Below, in pieces: positions 1 to 7,178 of a stretch of DNA of 28,020 nt. Made by a program: the position numbers and the translations under genes. The notes beneath the pieces are model-generated. The model was not told the DNA's origin and did not search any database. It was given only the letters and a program-made list of their open reading frames with translations. The first letter of the stretch is position 1, and each line of letters opens with the position of its first letter. The DNA comes from Roseicyclus sp041163945 (GTDB lineage: Bacteria; Pseudomonadota; Alphaproteobacteria; Rhodobacterales; Rhodobacteraceae), in assembly GCA_041163945.1 (NCBI GenBank), contig JBEAQJ010000062.1, positions 1 through 28,020 on the forward strand, given 5' to 3'.

Positions 1-1164
1 GGCGGCACCGCGCCGGGGTCCATGACCCCCCTGGCCACCACCGTGGATGAGGAGGGCGTGCTGTTTGACAATTTCGTGCTGGTCGAACAGGGCCAGTTCC
101 GCGAAGCGGCGCTGCGCCAGCTGCTGACCGATCACCCATACCCGGCGCGCAACCCCGACCAGAACATCGCCGATCTGAAAGCCCAGATTGCCGCCAACGC
201 CCGCGGTGCGGCCGAATTGCGCAAGATGGTCGCCGAATTCGGCCTGCCGACCGTGCAGGCCTACATGGGCCATGTCCAAGACAATGCCGCGGAAGAGGTC
301 GCGCGCCTGATCGGCGGGCTGTCGGATTGTGCCTATGACTACCCGACCGATACCGGCCAGGTGATCCGGGTCAAGATCACGGTCGATCGGGCCGCGCGGC
401 AGGCAACGGTGGATTTCACGGGCACCAGCCCCGCGATGGAAAACAACTTCAACGCGCCCGAACCGGTGACGCGGGCCGCTGTTTTGTACTGTTTCCGCGT
501 GATGGTCGAGGCCCCGATCCCGATGAATGCCGGTTGCCTGCGCCCGATCCGCATCATCATCCCCGACGGGTCGATGCTGAAACCGGCCTATCCGCGGGCG
601 GTGGTGGCGGGCAATGTGGAAACCAGCCAGCATGTGACCAACGCGATCTTTGGCGCGCTGGGCACCTTGTCCAACAGCCAGGGCACGATGAACAACCTGA
701 CCTTTGGCAACCAGACCTACCAGTATTATGAGACGATCTGTTCGGGCGCCCCGGCTGGCGTGATGAATTCAGGGCGCGGGTTTGCGGGCACATCGGGGGT
801 GCATACGCATATGACCAATTCACGCCTGACCGACCCCGAGGTGCTGGAAATGCGCTTCCCCGTGCTGCTCGAACATTTCGGCCTGCGCCCCGGTTCAGGC
901 GGAAAGGGGGCCTTTGCGGCGGGTGACGGAACCGAGCGGCGGTTGCGGTTTCTGGAACGGATGGATTGCGCGATCTTGTCTTCGCACAGGGCGGCGCCGC
1001 CCAAGGGGGTGGCCGGGGGGCAAGACGGCCAGCCGGGTTCCACCACGGTGCGGCGCAAGGATGGCCGGCTTGAGGTCTTGCGCGCCTGCGATCAGACAGT
1101 TCTCGAACCGGGTGAAACGGTGACGGTGATCACGCCGACCCCCGGGGGCTATGGCCCGCCGTGA
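1..1164 (+). CDS. 5-oxoprolinase / hydantoinase B-type subunit, C-terminal part (5' end outside window)
   Basis: The reading frame is open from the first base, so only the C-terminal ~387 residues are present. The protein matches the hydantoinase B half of ATP-dependent 5-oxoprolinases (OPLAH / N-methylhydantoinase B family), which hydrolyse cyclic amides such as 5-oxoproline to the open amino acid. Recognisable family blocks are GGTAPGSMTP at the start, the block around QAYMGHVQDNA, VDFTGTSPAMENNFNAPEPVT, and the glycine-rich GLRPGSGGKGAFAAGDGTERRLRF region. The C-terminus has the usual GGGYG-like ending (TPGGYGPP). Whether the gene is a stand-alone HyuB or an HyuA-HyuB fusion cannot be told, because the N-terminal part lies upstream. 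A repeated hairpin element begins 9 nt after the stop codon. Family assignment is firm; the exact substrate is not. Confidence 0.88.
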   Translation, partial: GGTAPGSMTPLATTVDEEGVLFDNFVLVEQGQFREAALRQLLTDHPYPARNPDQNIADLKAQIAANARGAAELRKMVAEFGLPTVQAYMGHVQDNAAEEVARLIGGLSDCAYDYPTDTGQVIRVKITVDRAARQATVDFTGTSPAMENNFNAPEPVTRAAVLYCFRVMVEAPIPMNAGCLRPIRIIIPDGSMLKPAYPRAVVAGNVETSQHVTNAIFGALGTLSNSQGTMNNLTFGNQTYQYYETICSGAPAGVMNSGRGFAGTSGVHTHMTNSRLTDPEVLEMRFPVLLEHFGLRPGSGGKGAFAAGDGTERRLRFLERMDCAILSSHRAAPPKGVAGGQDGQPGSTTVRRKDGRLEVLRACDQTVLEPGETVTVITPTPGGYGPP

Positions 1165-1172
1165 CGGGCGCG

Positions 1173-1213
1173 TTTGCCGCGGGAAACCGCGTTGGGAAAA
1201 CCAGTGTTTTCCC
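1173..1213. repeat. Intergenic repeat with hairpin, copy A
   Basis: This 41-nt segment begins 9 nt after the stop of the oxoprolinase gene and has a close relative at 17426-17467. The two align at about 33 of 42 positions by eye. The core is an inverted repeat, GGGAAAAC (1194-1201), loop CAGT, GTTTTCCC (1206-1213), preceded by a TTTGCC..GGGAAA..CGC block. Both copies lie just past a gene end, so a transcript-end or mRNA-stability role is plausible. The T-run lies inside the stem rather than after it, so this is not a textbook intrinsic terminator. Confidence 0.6.
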
Positions 1214-1305
1214 ATGCGGAAGGCCATGATTTTCCACCCCCGCTTGTGCCCGGGCGCGGGGCCCGGCAAAAGGGGCCTGACGCTGCGACAACGGGAGAGA
1301 TCCGC

Positions 1306-1596
1306 ATGCCCAAAGGTTACATCATCGGCCACATCACGGTCAAAGACCCCGAAGCCTACAAGGAATACGTCGTGCGCGACACGCCCATTCTTCAGGGCCT
1401 GGGCGGCCGCTTCATCGTGCGCGGCGGTCAGGCGCAGGTGATGGAAGGCGACAGCCTGATGCGCCATGTCGTGATCGAATTTCCAAGCTATGCGGCAGCA
1501 CTCGCGGCCTACAACGACCCCGATTACCAAGAGGTCGCCGATATCCGGCGCCGCACGGCCGATAGCGTGATCATCGTGGTCGAGGGAACGGACTGA
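1306..1596 (+). CDS. DUF1330 family small protein
   Basis: This 96-residue protein begins MPKGYIIGHITVKDPEAY and contains the ferredoxin-like-fold pattern of the DUF1330 family (EAYKEYV, FIVRGG, VVIEFPSYAAALAAYNDPDYQ, and the final segment ending VIIVVEGTD). I chose ATG 1306 because a GGGAGAGA ribosome-binding site lies 6-13 nt upstream and because the N-terminus fits the family; the same frame stays open upstream to 1174 but without homology. The family has no firmly established reaction, though members resemble small dimeric ferredoxin-like monooxygenase-type folds. It follows the oxoprolinase gene by 141 nt on the same strand with a hairpin repeat between, so co-transcription is uncertain. 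It converges on the ketopantoate-reductase-like gene. Confidence 0.9.
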   Translation: MPKGYIIGHITVKDPEAYKEYVVRDTPILQGLGGRFIVRGGQAQVMEGDSLMRHVVIEFPSYAAALAAYNDPDYQEVADIRRRTADSVIIVVEGTD

Positions 1597-1627
1597 ACGC
1601 GCCCGCCCCCCCCATGACCGATCGCGT

Positions 1628-1645
1628 GCCCGGCTGCGGCCGGGC
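1628..1645. terminator. Hairpin between convergent genes
   Basis: A perfect 7-bp stem, GCCCGGC (1628-1634), loop TGCG, GCCGGGC (1639-1645), sits in the 60-nt gap between the convergent DUF1330 and ketopantoate-reductase genes. Its position suits a bidirectional terminator. There is no U-tract on either side, so termination is inferred only from the position and the stem. Confidence 0.5.
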
Positions 1646-1656
1646 CCGCGCCGGCG

Positions 1657-2637
1657 TCAAGCGCCATAAAGCCCGGCTGATCGCGCCCGCAGCGTGACCA
1701 GCGCCAAGACGGTGTCGATGGTGGGGGTGGGCGTCTGCGTCACGCGGCCCAACTCCTGCACCGAACCCAAAAGCGCGTCGATTTCCATCGGGCGCCCCGC
1801 GTCAAGGTCTTGCAGCATCGACGTGCGATGCGCCCCCACCGCCGCACCGCCGTCGATGCGTCGATCCACATCGATGGGGAACTTGACGCCCAGCTTTTCG
1901 GCGATCTCTTGGGCCTCCAGCATCATGCCGCGCGCCACGGCCCGTGTGCCGGGATCGGTGCACAGAACGTCGAGCGTGGCGTGTGTCAGGGCGGAAATCG
2001 GGTTGAACGACAGGTTGCCCCAGAGCTTGACCCAGATTTCGTCGCGCAGTCGCGGCCGCACCGGGGCCTTCAGCCCGGCCCGCCCCAAGGCCTCGGACAG
2101 GCGCATGGCGCGATCCGATTTCGACCCGTCGGGTTCGCCCAGGCTGAAACGATTGCCTTCGATGTGCTTGACCACGCCGGGTTCGATCACTTCGGCGGCG
2201 GGATAGACCACGCAGCCCAGAACCCGGTCGGGGCCGAAGCCGTTCCACTGCGCATCGCCCGGATCGACCGAGGCCAATCGCGTGCCTTCCAGCGGGCCGC
2301 CGTCCTTGTGGAAATACCACCAAGGCACCCCGTTTACCCCCGACACGATGGTCGTTTCCGGTCCGATCAGCGGTGCCATCTTCGGCACCACCGGCGGCAC
2401 CGAATGGGCCTTGAGCGTGACGATGACGTAATCTTGCACGCCCAAGGCGGCCGGATCATCCGAGGCGTTGACGCGATAGGTGTGGGTCTCGCCTTCCTCG
2501 ATCAGGGTCAGGCCCTTGTCCTGCATCGCCTTCAGATGCGGGCCGCGCGCCACCAGGCTGACCTCGGCCCCGGCTTCGGCCAGTTTTGCCCCCATGTAGC
2601 CGCCGATGGCACCGGCGCCGAAAATGCAGATCTTCAT
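1657..2637 (-). CDS. 2-dehydropantoate 2-reductase family (ketopantoate reductase-like) oxidoreductase
   Basis: The 326-residue protein has the PanE/ApbA architecture. An N-terminal NAD(P)-binding Rossmann motif, GAGAIGGYMG, is at residues 7-16. The helical C-terminal domain carries EIWVKLWGNLSFNPISALT, with K204 in the place of the catalytic lysine of E. coli PanE, and SMLQDLDAGRPMEID, with E285 matching the conserved glutamate. PanE reduces 2-dehydropantoate to pantoate with NADPH in coenzyme A synthesis. Many paralogues act on other 2-oxo acids, so the pantothenate role is not secured. The start ATG overlaps the stop of the upstream acyl-CoA ligase by 4 nt (ATGA), indicating translational coupling. 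That pairing argues for a catabolic role rather than vitamin synthesis, but this is inference. Confidence 0.9.
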   Translation of the reverse strand: MKICIFGAGAIGGYMGAKLAEAGAEVSLVARGPHLKAMQDKGLTLIEEGETHTYRVNASDDPAALGVQDYVIVTLKAHSVPPVVPKMAPLIGPETTIVSGVNGVPWWYFHKDGGPLEGTRLASVDPGDAQWNGFGPDRVLGCVVYPAAEVIEPGVVKHIEGNRFSLGEPDGSKSDRAMRLSEALGRAGLKAPVRPRLRDEIWVKLWGNLSFNPISALTHATLDVLCTDPGTRAVARGMMLEAQEIAEKLGVKFPIDVDRRIDGGAAVGAHRTSMLQDLDAGRPMEIDALLGSVQELGRVTQTPTPTIDTVLALVTLRARSAGLYGA

Positions 2638-4166
2638 GCCTGTTCCACCAATCCCAGTTTCTCGGCCAGGCCGATGCGTTGCAGCTTGCCGGTGGCCCCT
2701 TTCGGGATTTCCGACAAGATCACCACCTTGCGCGGCACCTTGAAGGCGGCCAGCCGTTCGCCGGCGAAATCGCGGATCTGCGCTTCGGTTGCGCTGGCCC
2801 CTTCCTTGAGCACCACCGCCGCGCCGACCTCTTCGCCCAGCTTGGGGTGCGGAATGGCAAAGGTCACGACCTGCGCAACCGCCGGATGGGCCGACAAGAC
2901 GCCATCGACCTCGAGCGGCGACACCTTTTCGCCGCCGCGGTTGATGATTTCCTTCAACCGCCCCGTCAGCGACAGATAGCCCTCGTCATCGAACTGCCCC
3001 TGGTCGCCCGTACGGAACCAGCGCCGCCCATCGGCCTCGAAGAAGTTCTTGGCGTTGGCTTCGGGGTTGCCTTCGTAACCGGGGGTCACGTTGGGCCCCG
3101 AAATCACGATCTCGCCCACGCCGTCGACCAGCCGGTTCTCGATTTCATGGGCGATGCGCACCAGCGGCCCGGCTTCGACCCCCACCGATCCGGGCTTTTG
3201 CGCCCGCGGCGGCAGCGGGTTCGAAGCCATCTGGTGGGCGGCCTCGGTCATGCCGTAGCCCTCGATCACCGGCGCATTGAAGGTGGCGGCCAACTGTTCC
3301 ATGACCGGGCCGGGCAGGCTGGCCGACGACGACCGCAAGAACCGCAAGGGCACGTTGCGGATCGTGTCGGTGTTGCGCGAAGCCCGCGCAAGGATGGTCT
3401 GATGCATGGTGGGCACCGCCGTGTACCATGTGGGGCGTGCCTCTTCCATCCAGCCAAAGAACTTCATCGCGTCGAAGCCGGGCGCGCACCAGACCGAACC
3501 GCCCGCCGCAAGGCTGGCCGATACGGCCGCGATCAAGCCGTGAATGTGAAACAGCGGCATCACGTTCAGGCAGCGATCCGCAGGCGTCAGCGCCAAAGAG
3601 GCCCCGATATGGCGCGCCGAGGCGGCGACGTTGGATTGCAGCAGCGGCACGATCTTCGGCCGCGATGTGGTGCCCGAGGTGTGCAGGATCAGCGCCACAT
3701 CATCAGGCCCCGGTGCGGCAGAATCGGCCGGCGTCGCGGCGCGTTCGGCGGTCAGGGTAAACCGGCCCGCCGCGGCCGCCCCATCCACCGCCAAGCGGAT
3801 CACCGCCAGCCCCTGGGCCACGGCGGCGGCGTATGCCGGTCCGGTTTCGCCATCGGCCAGGATGATGGCCTTGGCTTTAAGATCCTCGAGATAAAAGGCG
3901 AATTCGTCCTGCCGATAGGCCGGGTTCAGCGGGCAGGTGGTGGCCACGCCCGCGACGGTGACAAAAGCCACCGCCATTTCCGGCCCGTTTGGCAGCACGA
4001 TGGCAACGCGATCGCCGCGCCCGATGCCCGCGCCATGCAGCGCCTGGGCGACATGCGCGCCCTGTTCGGCCAAGCCACCATAGCTAAGCCAATCGCGCCC
4101 CGGGGCGCCGATGGCGCGTGCGCTTGTGTCGTGTGCGCCGATCAGTGCGGCCAAGGTATCCGTCAT
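2634..4166 (-). CDS. Acyl-CoA synthetase, oxalate-CoA ligase-like (AMP-binding family)
   Basis: This 510-residue adenylate-forming enzyme activates a carboxylic acid with ATP and joins it to CoA. Visible motifs are the phosphate-binding loop LHTSGTTSRPK (161-171), YGMTEAAH (304-311), the TGD motif (387-389), the hinge GRLKEIINRGGEKVSP (402-417) and the catalytic lysine K494 in ATGKLQR. Details such as MPLFHIHGL, TWYTAVPTMHQ, RSSSASLPGPV, SNPLPPRAQKPGSVG and SGPNVTPGYEGNPEAN closely resemble plant AAE3 and yeast Pcs60, which are oxalyl-CoA synthetases. Oxalate is therefore the leading substrate guess, though other short dicarboxylates or acyl acids remain possible. It is the first gene of a two-gene minus-strand unit. 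A 172-nt region with inverted repeats separates it from the divergent PLP enzyme. Confidence 0.88.
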   Translation of the reverse strand: MTDTLAALIGAHDTSARAIGAPGRDWLSYGGLAEQGAHVAQALHGAGIGRGDRVAIVLPNGPEMAVAFVTVAGVATTCPLNPAYRQDEFAFYLEDLKAKAIILADGETGPAYAAAVAQGLAVIRLAVDGAAAAGRFTLTAERAATPADSAAPGPDDVALILHTSGTTSRPKIVPLLQSNVAASARHIGASLALTPADRCLNVMPLFHIHGLIAAVSASLAAGGSVWCAPGFDAMKFFGWMEEARPTWYTAVPTMHQTILARASRNTDTIRNVPLRFLRSSSASLPGPVMEQLAATFNAPVIEGYGMTEAAHQMASNPLPPRAQKPGSVGVEAGPLVRIAHEIENRLVDGVGEIVISGPNVTPGYEGNPEANAKNFFEADGRRWFRTGDQGQFDDEGYLSLTGRLKEIINRGGEKVSPLEVDGVLSAHPAVAQVVTFAIPHPKLGEEVGAAVVLKEGASATEAQIRDFAGERLAAFKVPRKVVILSEIPKGATGKLQRIGLAEKLGLVEQA

Positions 4167-4244
4167 GCTGTCCCTCCGTCAGCTTGCGCCCGTCTTGCGG
4201 CGCGGACCCTGCCAGATAGATCGCAGCGCGCCAAGGGCGAGGGC

Positions 4245-4293
4245 ACAATTGTCGATCCCCCGGACACCGCGGCAGATTGTCAATTGCCGACAA
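4245..4293. promoter_or_regulatory. Candidate operator in the divergent 4167-4338 intergenic region
   Basis: The region between the divergent acyl-CoA ligase and PLP-enzyme genes contains an 8-bp palindrome ACAATTGT (4245-4252). It also holds an inverted repeat TTGTC (4277-4281), 7-nt spacer, GACAA (4289-4293). The TTGTC half-site recurs at 4249 and 4277, 28 bp apart. Such symmetry suggests a regulator site controlling one or both units. No regulator gene is adjacent, and I could not place convincing -10 elements. Confidence 0.4.
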
Positions 4294-4338
4294 ACCGGGC
4301 ATCACCGTCCGCAGACCTTCCGACCGGAGCCAGCCGCC

Positions 4339-5340
4339 ATGCATCTTGCCCGTTTTCCCCGTGTCTTCCTGGCCCATCTGCCAACCCCGCTGGAGCGGCT
4401 CGACCGCCTGTCCGAGGCGCTGGGCGGGCCCGAGATCTGGATCAAGCGCGATGATTGCACGGGCCTGTCGACCGGCGGCAACAAGACCCGAAAGCTGGAA
4501 TTCCTGATGGCCGAGGCCATTGCCGAAGGTGCCGATCTGGTGATGACGCAAGGTGCCACGCAATCGAACCACGCGCGTCAGACGGCGGCCTTTGCCGCCA
4601 AGCTGGGCATGGGGTGCCACATCTTGCTGGAAGATCGCACCGGCTATCAGGATCCCGATTACACCGAGAACGGCAATGTGCTGCTTGACCATCTGCACGG
4701 GGCCAGCACCGAAGTGCATCCGGGCGGCACCGACATGCCTGCCGCCATGGACCGCGCCGCGGACAAGGCCCGCGCCGCGGGGCGGCGTGTCTATGTCATT
4801 CCGGGTGGCGGATCGAACCCGACCGGGGCGCTGGGCTATGTGAATTGCGCGCTGGAATTGCTGGCCCAGGCCAATGATCGGGGGCTGGTCATCGACCATC
4901 TGGTGACCGCCACCGGGTCGTCGGGAACGCAAGCCGGGCTTGTGGCGGGGCTGAGCGCGCTGAATGCCGCCATCCCGGTCTTGGGCATCGGCACCCGCGC
5001 GCCCCGGGAACGGCAAGAACAGATGGTCTATGATCTGGCCTGTCGCACCGCCGAGAAGCTGGGCTGCCCGGGTGTTGTGTCGCGTGACGCCGTGGTGGCC
5101 AATACCGATTACGTGGGTGCGGGCTATGGCCTGCCGCGGGCCGACACGCTCGAGGCGATCCGCCTGTTTGCCGCGTTGGAGGGGATCTTGCTGGACCCGG
5201 TCTATTCCGGCAAGGGGGCGGCGGGGCTGATCGATCTGTGCCGCAAAGGTCGGTTCAAGGCCGGCGAGCGGGTGGTGTTCCTGCACACCGGTGGCGCGGT
5301 CGGGCTTTTCGCCTACAAGGGCGCCCTGGCGCGCGGATGA
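4339..5340 (+). CDS. D-cysteine desulfhydrase / L-cysteate sulfo-lyase family PLP enzyme
   Basis: The protein is 333 residues from ATG 4339, chosen for the GGAGC ribosome-binding site 8 nt upstream and the N-terminus MHLARFPRVFLAHLPTPLERL typical of the family. It is a fold-type II PLP enzyme of the ACC deaminase/DcyD family. The PLP lysine is K49 in STGGNKTRKLEF, followed by QGATQSNHARQTAA, the glycine-rich VIPGGGSNPTGALGY and ATGSSGTQAGL. DcyD splits D-cysteine to pyruvate, sulfide and ammonia. The close relative CuyA of marine Rhodobacteraceae releases sulfite from L-cysteate, and sequence alone does not separate the two safely. The stop codon overlaps the start of the Asp/Glu racemase (ATGA), so the two are translated together, which favours a D-amino-acid or stereochemical link. 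Confidence 0.85.
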   Translation: MHLARFPRVFLAHLPTPLERLDRLSEALGGPEIWIKRDDCTGLSTGGNKTRKLEFLMAEAIAEGADLVMTQGATQSNHARQTAAFAAKLGMGCHILLEDRTGYQDPDYTENGNVLLDHLHGASTEVHPGGTDMPAAMDRAADKARAAGRRVYVIPGGGSNPTGALGYVNCALELLAQANDRGLVIDHLVTATGSSGTQAGLVAGLSALNAAIPVLGIGTRAPRERQEQMVYDLACRTAEKLGCPGVVSRDAVVANTDYVGAGYGLPRADTLEAIRLFAALEGILLDPVYSGKGAAGLIDLCRKGRFKAGERVVFLHTGGAVGLFAYKGALARG

Positions 5341-6032
5341 TGCGTCGGATCGGCATCCTGGGCGGCATGGGGCCGGAAGCGACGGTGCTTCTGATGCAAA
5401 AGATCATTGCCGCGGTGCCGGCGCGGGATGATGCCGATCATGTGCCGCTGATCGTCGATCAAAACAGCCAGGTGCCCAGCCGGATCGCCCACCTGATCGA
5501 GGGCACCGGCCCTGATCCGGCGCCGGTGCTGGTTGCGATGGCCCAGCGCCTGCAGGCCGCCGGGGCCGAGGCGCTGGCCATGCCCTGCAACACCGCCCAT
5601 CATTACGCGGATGACATTCGCAGAGCGGTTGGCATTCCCTTTCTGGACATGGTGCAGGCCTCGGCCCAGGCCGCGCGCGCGGCGCTGGGCGCCGGCGGCA
5701 AGGTGGGGCTTTTGGCGTCGCCCGCGGTGGCACAAGTGGGGCTTTTCGACCGCGTGCTTGGCGACATCGGTCTGACGGTCATCCACCCCGCCGATGGTGC
5801 GGCGATGCTGGGCGCCATCCGCGCGATCAAGTCACAGGGGCCACATGACGCCGCGCGCGCGACGTTGCGGGCAGCATCCGGGGCGCTTTTGGCGCAGGGG
5901 GCCGCGGTGCAACTGATCGCATGCACCGAATTTTCCCTGATCCCCGATGCGGTTGCGCCAGCCGTGCGGGCGATCGACACGCTGGATGTGCTGGTGGGCG
6001 AAATCGTCCGTTTCGCCGGCCGATCCGGCTGA
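5337..6032 (+). CDS. Aspartate/glutamate racemase family protein
   Basis: This 231-residue protein belongs to the cofactor-independent Asp/Glu racemase superfamily. The N-terminus is MMRRIGILGGMGPEATVLLMQKI. The two catalytic cysteines are C84 in MPCNTAHHY and C196 in IACTEFSLIP, so both halves of the two-base mechanism are intact. Aspartate racemase is the most likely activity, though other amino acids are possible. The start is ATG 5337, overlapping the TGA of the upstream PLP gene by 4 nt; a second in-frame ATG at 5340 is an alternative. The operon context, next to a D-cysteine desulfhydrase-like enzyme, suggests that it supplies or removes a D-amino acid in the same pathway. The stop codon lies inside a 9-bp tandem repeat. 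Confidence 0.9.
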   Translation: MMRRIGILGGMGPEATVLLMQKIIAAVPARDDADHVPLIVDQNSQVPSRIAHLIEGTGPDPAPVLVAMAQRLQAAGAEALAMPCNTAHHYADDIRRAVGIPFLDMVQASAQAARAALGAGGKVGLLASPAVAQVGLFDRVLGDIGLTVIHPADGAAMLGAIRAIKSQGPHDAARATLRAASGALLAQGAAVQLIACTEFSLIPDAVAPAVRAIDTLDVLVGEIVRFAGRSG

Positions 6033-6048
6033 TCCGGCTGATCCGGAT
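6022..6048. repeat. Short tandem repeat, three 9-bp units
   Basis: The unit GATCCGGCT occurs twice in tandem (6022-6030, 6031-6039) and is followed by GATCCGGAT (6040-6048). The stop codon of the racemase (6030-6032) spans the first junction. Expansion or contraction of units beyond the stop would not change the protein. Confidence 0.85.
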
Positions 6049-6100
6049 GAGCGCGCGCGCGGCTTCGAAACCGCGCACCAAGGCCTTTTGATAGGCGTTT

Positions 6101-6120
6101 CGCCCCGCTCACGCGGGGCG
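6101..6120. terminator. Hairpin between convergent racemase and oxyR genes
   Basis: A perfect 8-bp stem, CGCCCCGC (6101-6108), loop TCAC, GCGGGGCG (6113-6120), overlaps the 3' end of oxyR, with the oxyR stop codon in the loop. It lies between convergent genes, so a shared transcript-end function is likely. There is no U-tract, so intrinsic termination is only probable. Confidence 0.5.
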
Positions 6121-7023
6121 CATCGCCGCATACATGGCTTCGGCCGATTGGCGCACCACTTCGGCCAGATCGCGCAGTTCGGGGCCAAGCGGGCTGCTGC
6201 GACGCCAGATCATGCCCAGCGTGCGGGCCGGCGGCCCGGTTTCGAAGCGTTGCACGACGACAGGGGCACCGCGGGTTTCCACGCCCACCGCCATTTCGGG
6301 GATCAGCGTCACCCCGATGCCGGCCCCCACCATCTGCACCAGCGTTGACAGCGACGATCCATCCAGCCCCGCATGCCGCGCCCCGCCGCGCAGCCCGCAC
6401 ACCTCCAGCGCCTGATCGCGAAAGCAATGGCCCTCTTCCAGCAGCAAAAGCTGCATGTCGGGCAGCGCCGCTGGCGCGGGCACGGGGCGGCCGGCATCTG
6501 CTTGTGGCCGCACCAGCACGAAACCCTCGGAAAACAGCGCCACCTCGGTCAGCGCCGGATCCGAGACCGGCAGCGCCACCAAGGCCGTGTCCAGCCGCCC
6601 GTCCCGCAGTTCGGTGATCAATCGGTCCGTCTGGGTTTCACGCACCTGCAGATCGACCCCGGGGTAGCGCGCGCCCAGATCCTGGATCAGCCGCGGCAAA
6701 AGATAGGGCGCAATCGTGGGAATGACCCCCAGGCGCAGCCGTCCGCCCGGCCCATCGCGCCGCGTGCGGGCCAGTTCTTCCAGCTCGTCGACGGCGCGCA
6801 GGATGTCGCGCGCGCGTGTCGCGATTTCCTCGCCCAGACCCGTCAGCCGGACCTGGCGCGCACCGCGTTCGAACAGCTTGGCGCCCAGCCCCGCTTCCAG
6901 TGCCGTGATCTGCATCGACAGGGCGGGTTGCGAGATGGCGCAAGCCTCGGCCGCCAATCCGAAATGCCGGAAGCGGGCCAGCGCGGCGACATAGCGCAAT
7001 TGGCGAAGGGTGATGGCGTTCAT
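6109..7023 (-). CDS. oxyR: OxyR-type hydrogen-peroxide-sensing LysR regulator
   Basis: This 304-residue LysR-family activator has an N-terminal winged helix-turn-helix (RQLRYVAALARFRHFGLAAEACAISQPALSMQI, about residues 7-40) and a two-lobed sensor domain. The block LLLLEEGHCFRDQALEVCGL places cysteines at 200 and 209, matching the peroxide-sensing disulfide pair C199/C208 of E. coli OxyR. It also has the GIGVTLIPEMAV block of this subfamily. It is transcribed divergently from katG across a 155-nt gap containing inverted repeats, the classical arrangement for a regulator and its target. The start ATG 7023 has no purine-rich ribosome-binding site upstream, and a -10-like TATGAT on the minus strand lies about 12 nt before the ATG, so a very short or near-leaderless mRNA is possible. 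Confidence 0.93.
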   Translation of the reverse strand: MNAITLRQLRYVAALARFRHFGLAAEACAISQPALSMQITALEAGLGAKLFERGARQVRLTGLGEEIATRARDILRAVDELEELARTRRDGPGGRLRLGVIPTIAPYLLPRLIQDLGARYPGVDLQVRETQTDRLITELRDGRLDTALVALPVSDPALTEVALFSEGFVLVRPQADAGRPVPAPAALPDMQLLLLEEGHCFRDQALEVCGLRGGARHAGLDGSSLSTLVQMVGAGIGVTLIPEMAVGVETRGAPVVVQRFETGPPARTLGMIWRRSSPLGPELRDLAEVVRQSAEAMYAAMRPA

Positions 7024-7043
7024 AAGGGAAAGTTATCATAACA

Positions 7044-7118
7044 ATCAGGAAATACAACTTATCCTGATCGATGATCTTTGCTATGGCCAATGCGGGCGAG
7101 GGGAATCGGCCCTAGGCT
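7044..7118 (+). promoter_or_regulatory. oxyR-katG intergenic control region (inverted repeat, OxyR-like half-site, possible katG -10)
   Basis: A perfect inverted repeat ATCAGGA (7044-7050), 11-nt spacer, TCCTGAT (7062-7068) is followed by GATGATCTTTGCTAT (7070-7084), whose CTAT end fits the ATAG-N7-CTAT OxyR consensus half. TAGGCT at 7113-7118 could be the katG -10, which would put the start of transcription near 7125 and the OxyR-like sites at roughly -80 to -41, suitable for activation. The same repeat overlaps the upstream part of the oxyR promoter, which suits autoregulation. The element positions are read directly; their function is inferred. Confidence 0.5.
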
Positions 7119-7178
7119 GGCCCCGCGGGCAAGACGACGCCACGCTTTTCGCAGTGATCATGACGACGGAGACAGACG

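Noticed and set aside
2586..4454. A 622-codon open frame on the plus strand opposite the acyl-CoA ligase
   Set aside because: It is a composition-driven shadow of the ligase on the opposite strand; the ligase has all family motifs.
4084..5286. A 400-codon open frame on the minus strand opposite the PLP enzyme
   Set aside because: It is a shadow of the D-cysteine desulfhydrase-like gene, with no recognisable domain.
6022..6048. The 9-bp tandem repeat as a CRISPR or iteron array
   Set aside because: There are only three short contiguous units without spacers, no cas genes and no replication initiator nearby.
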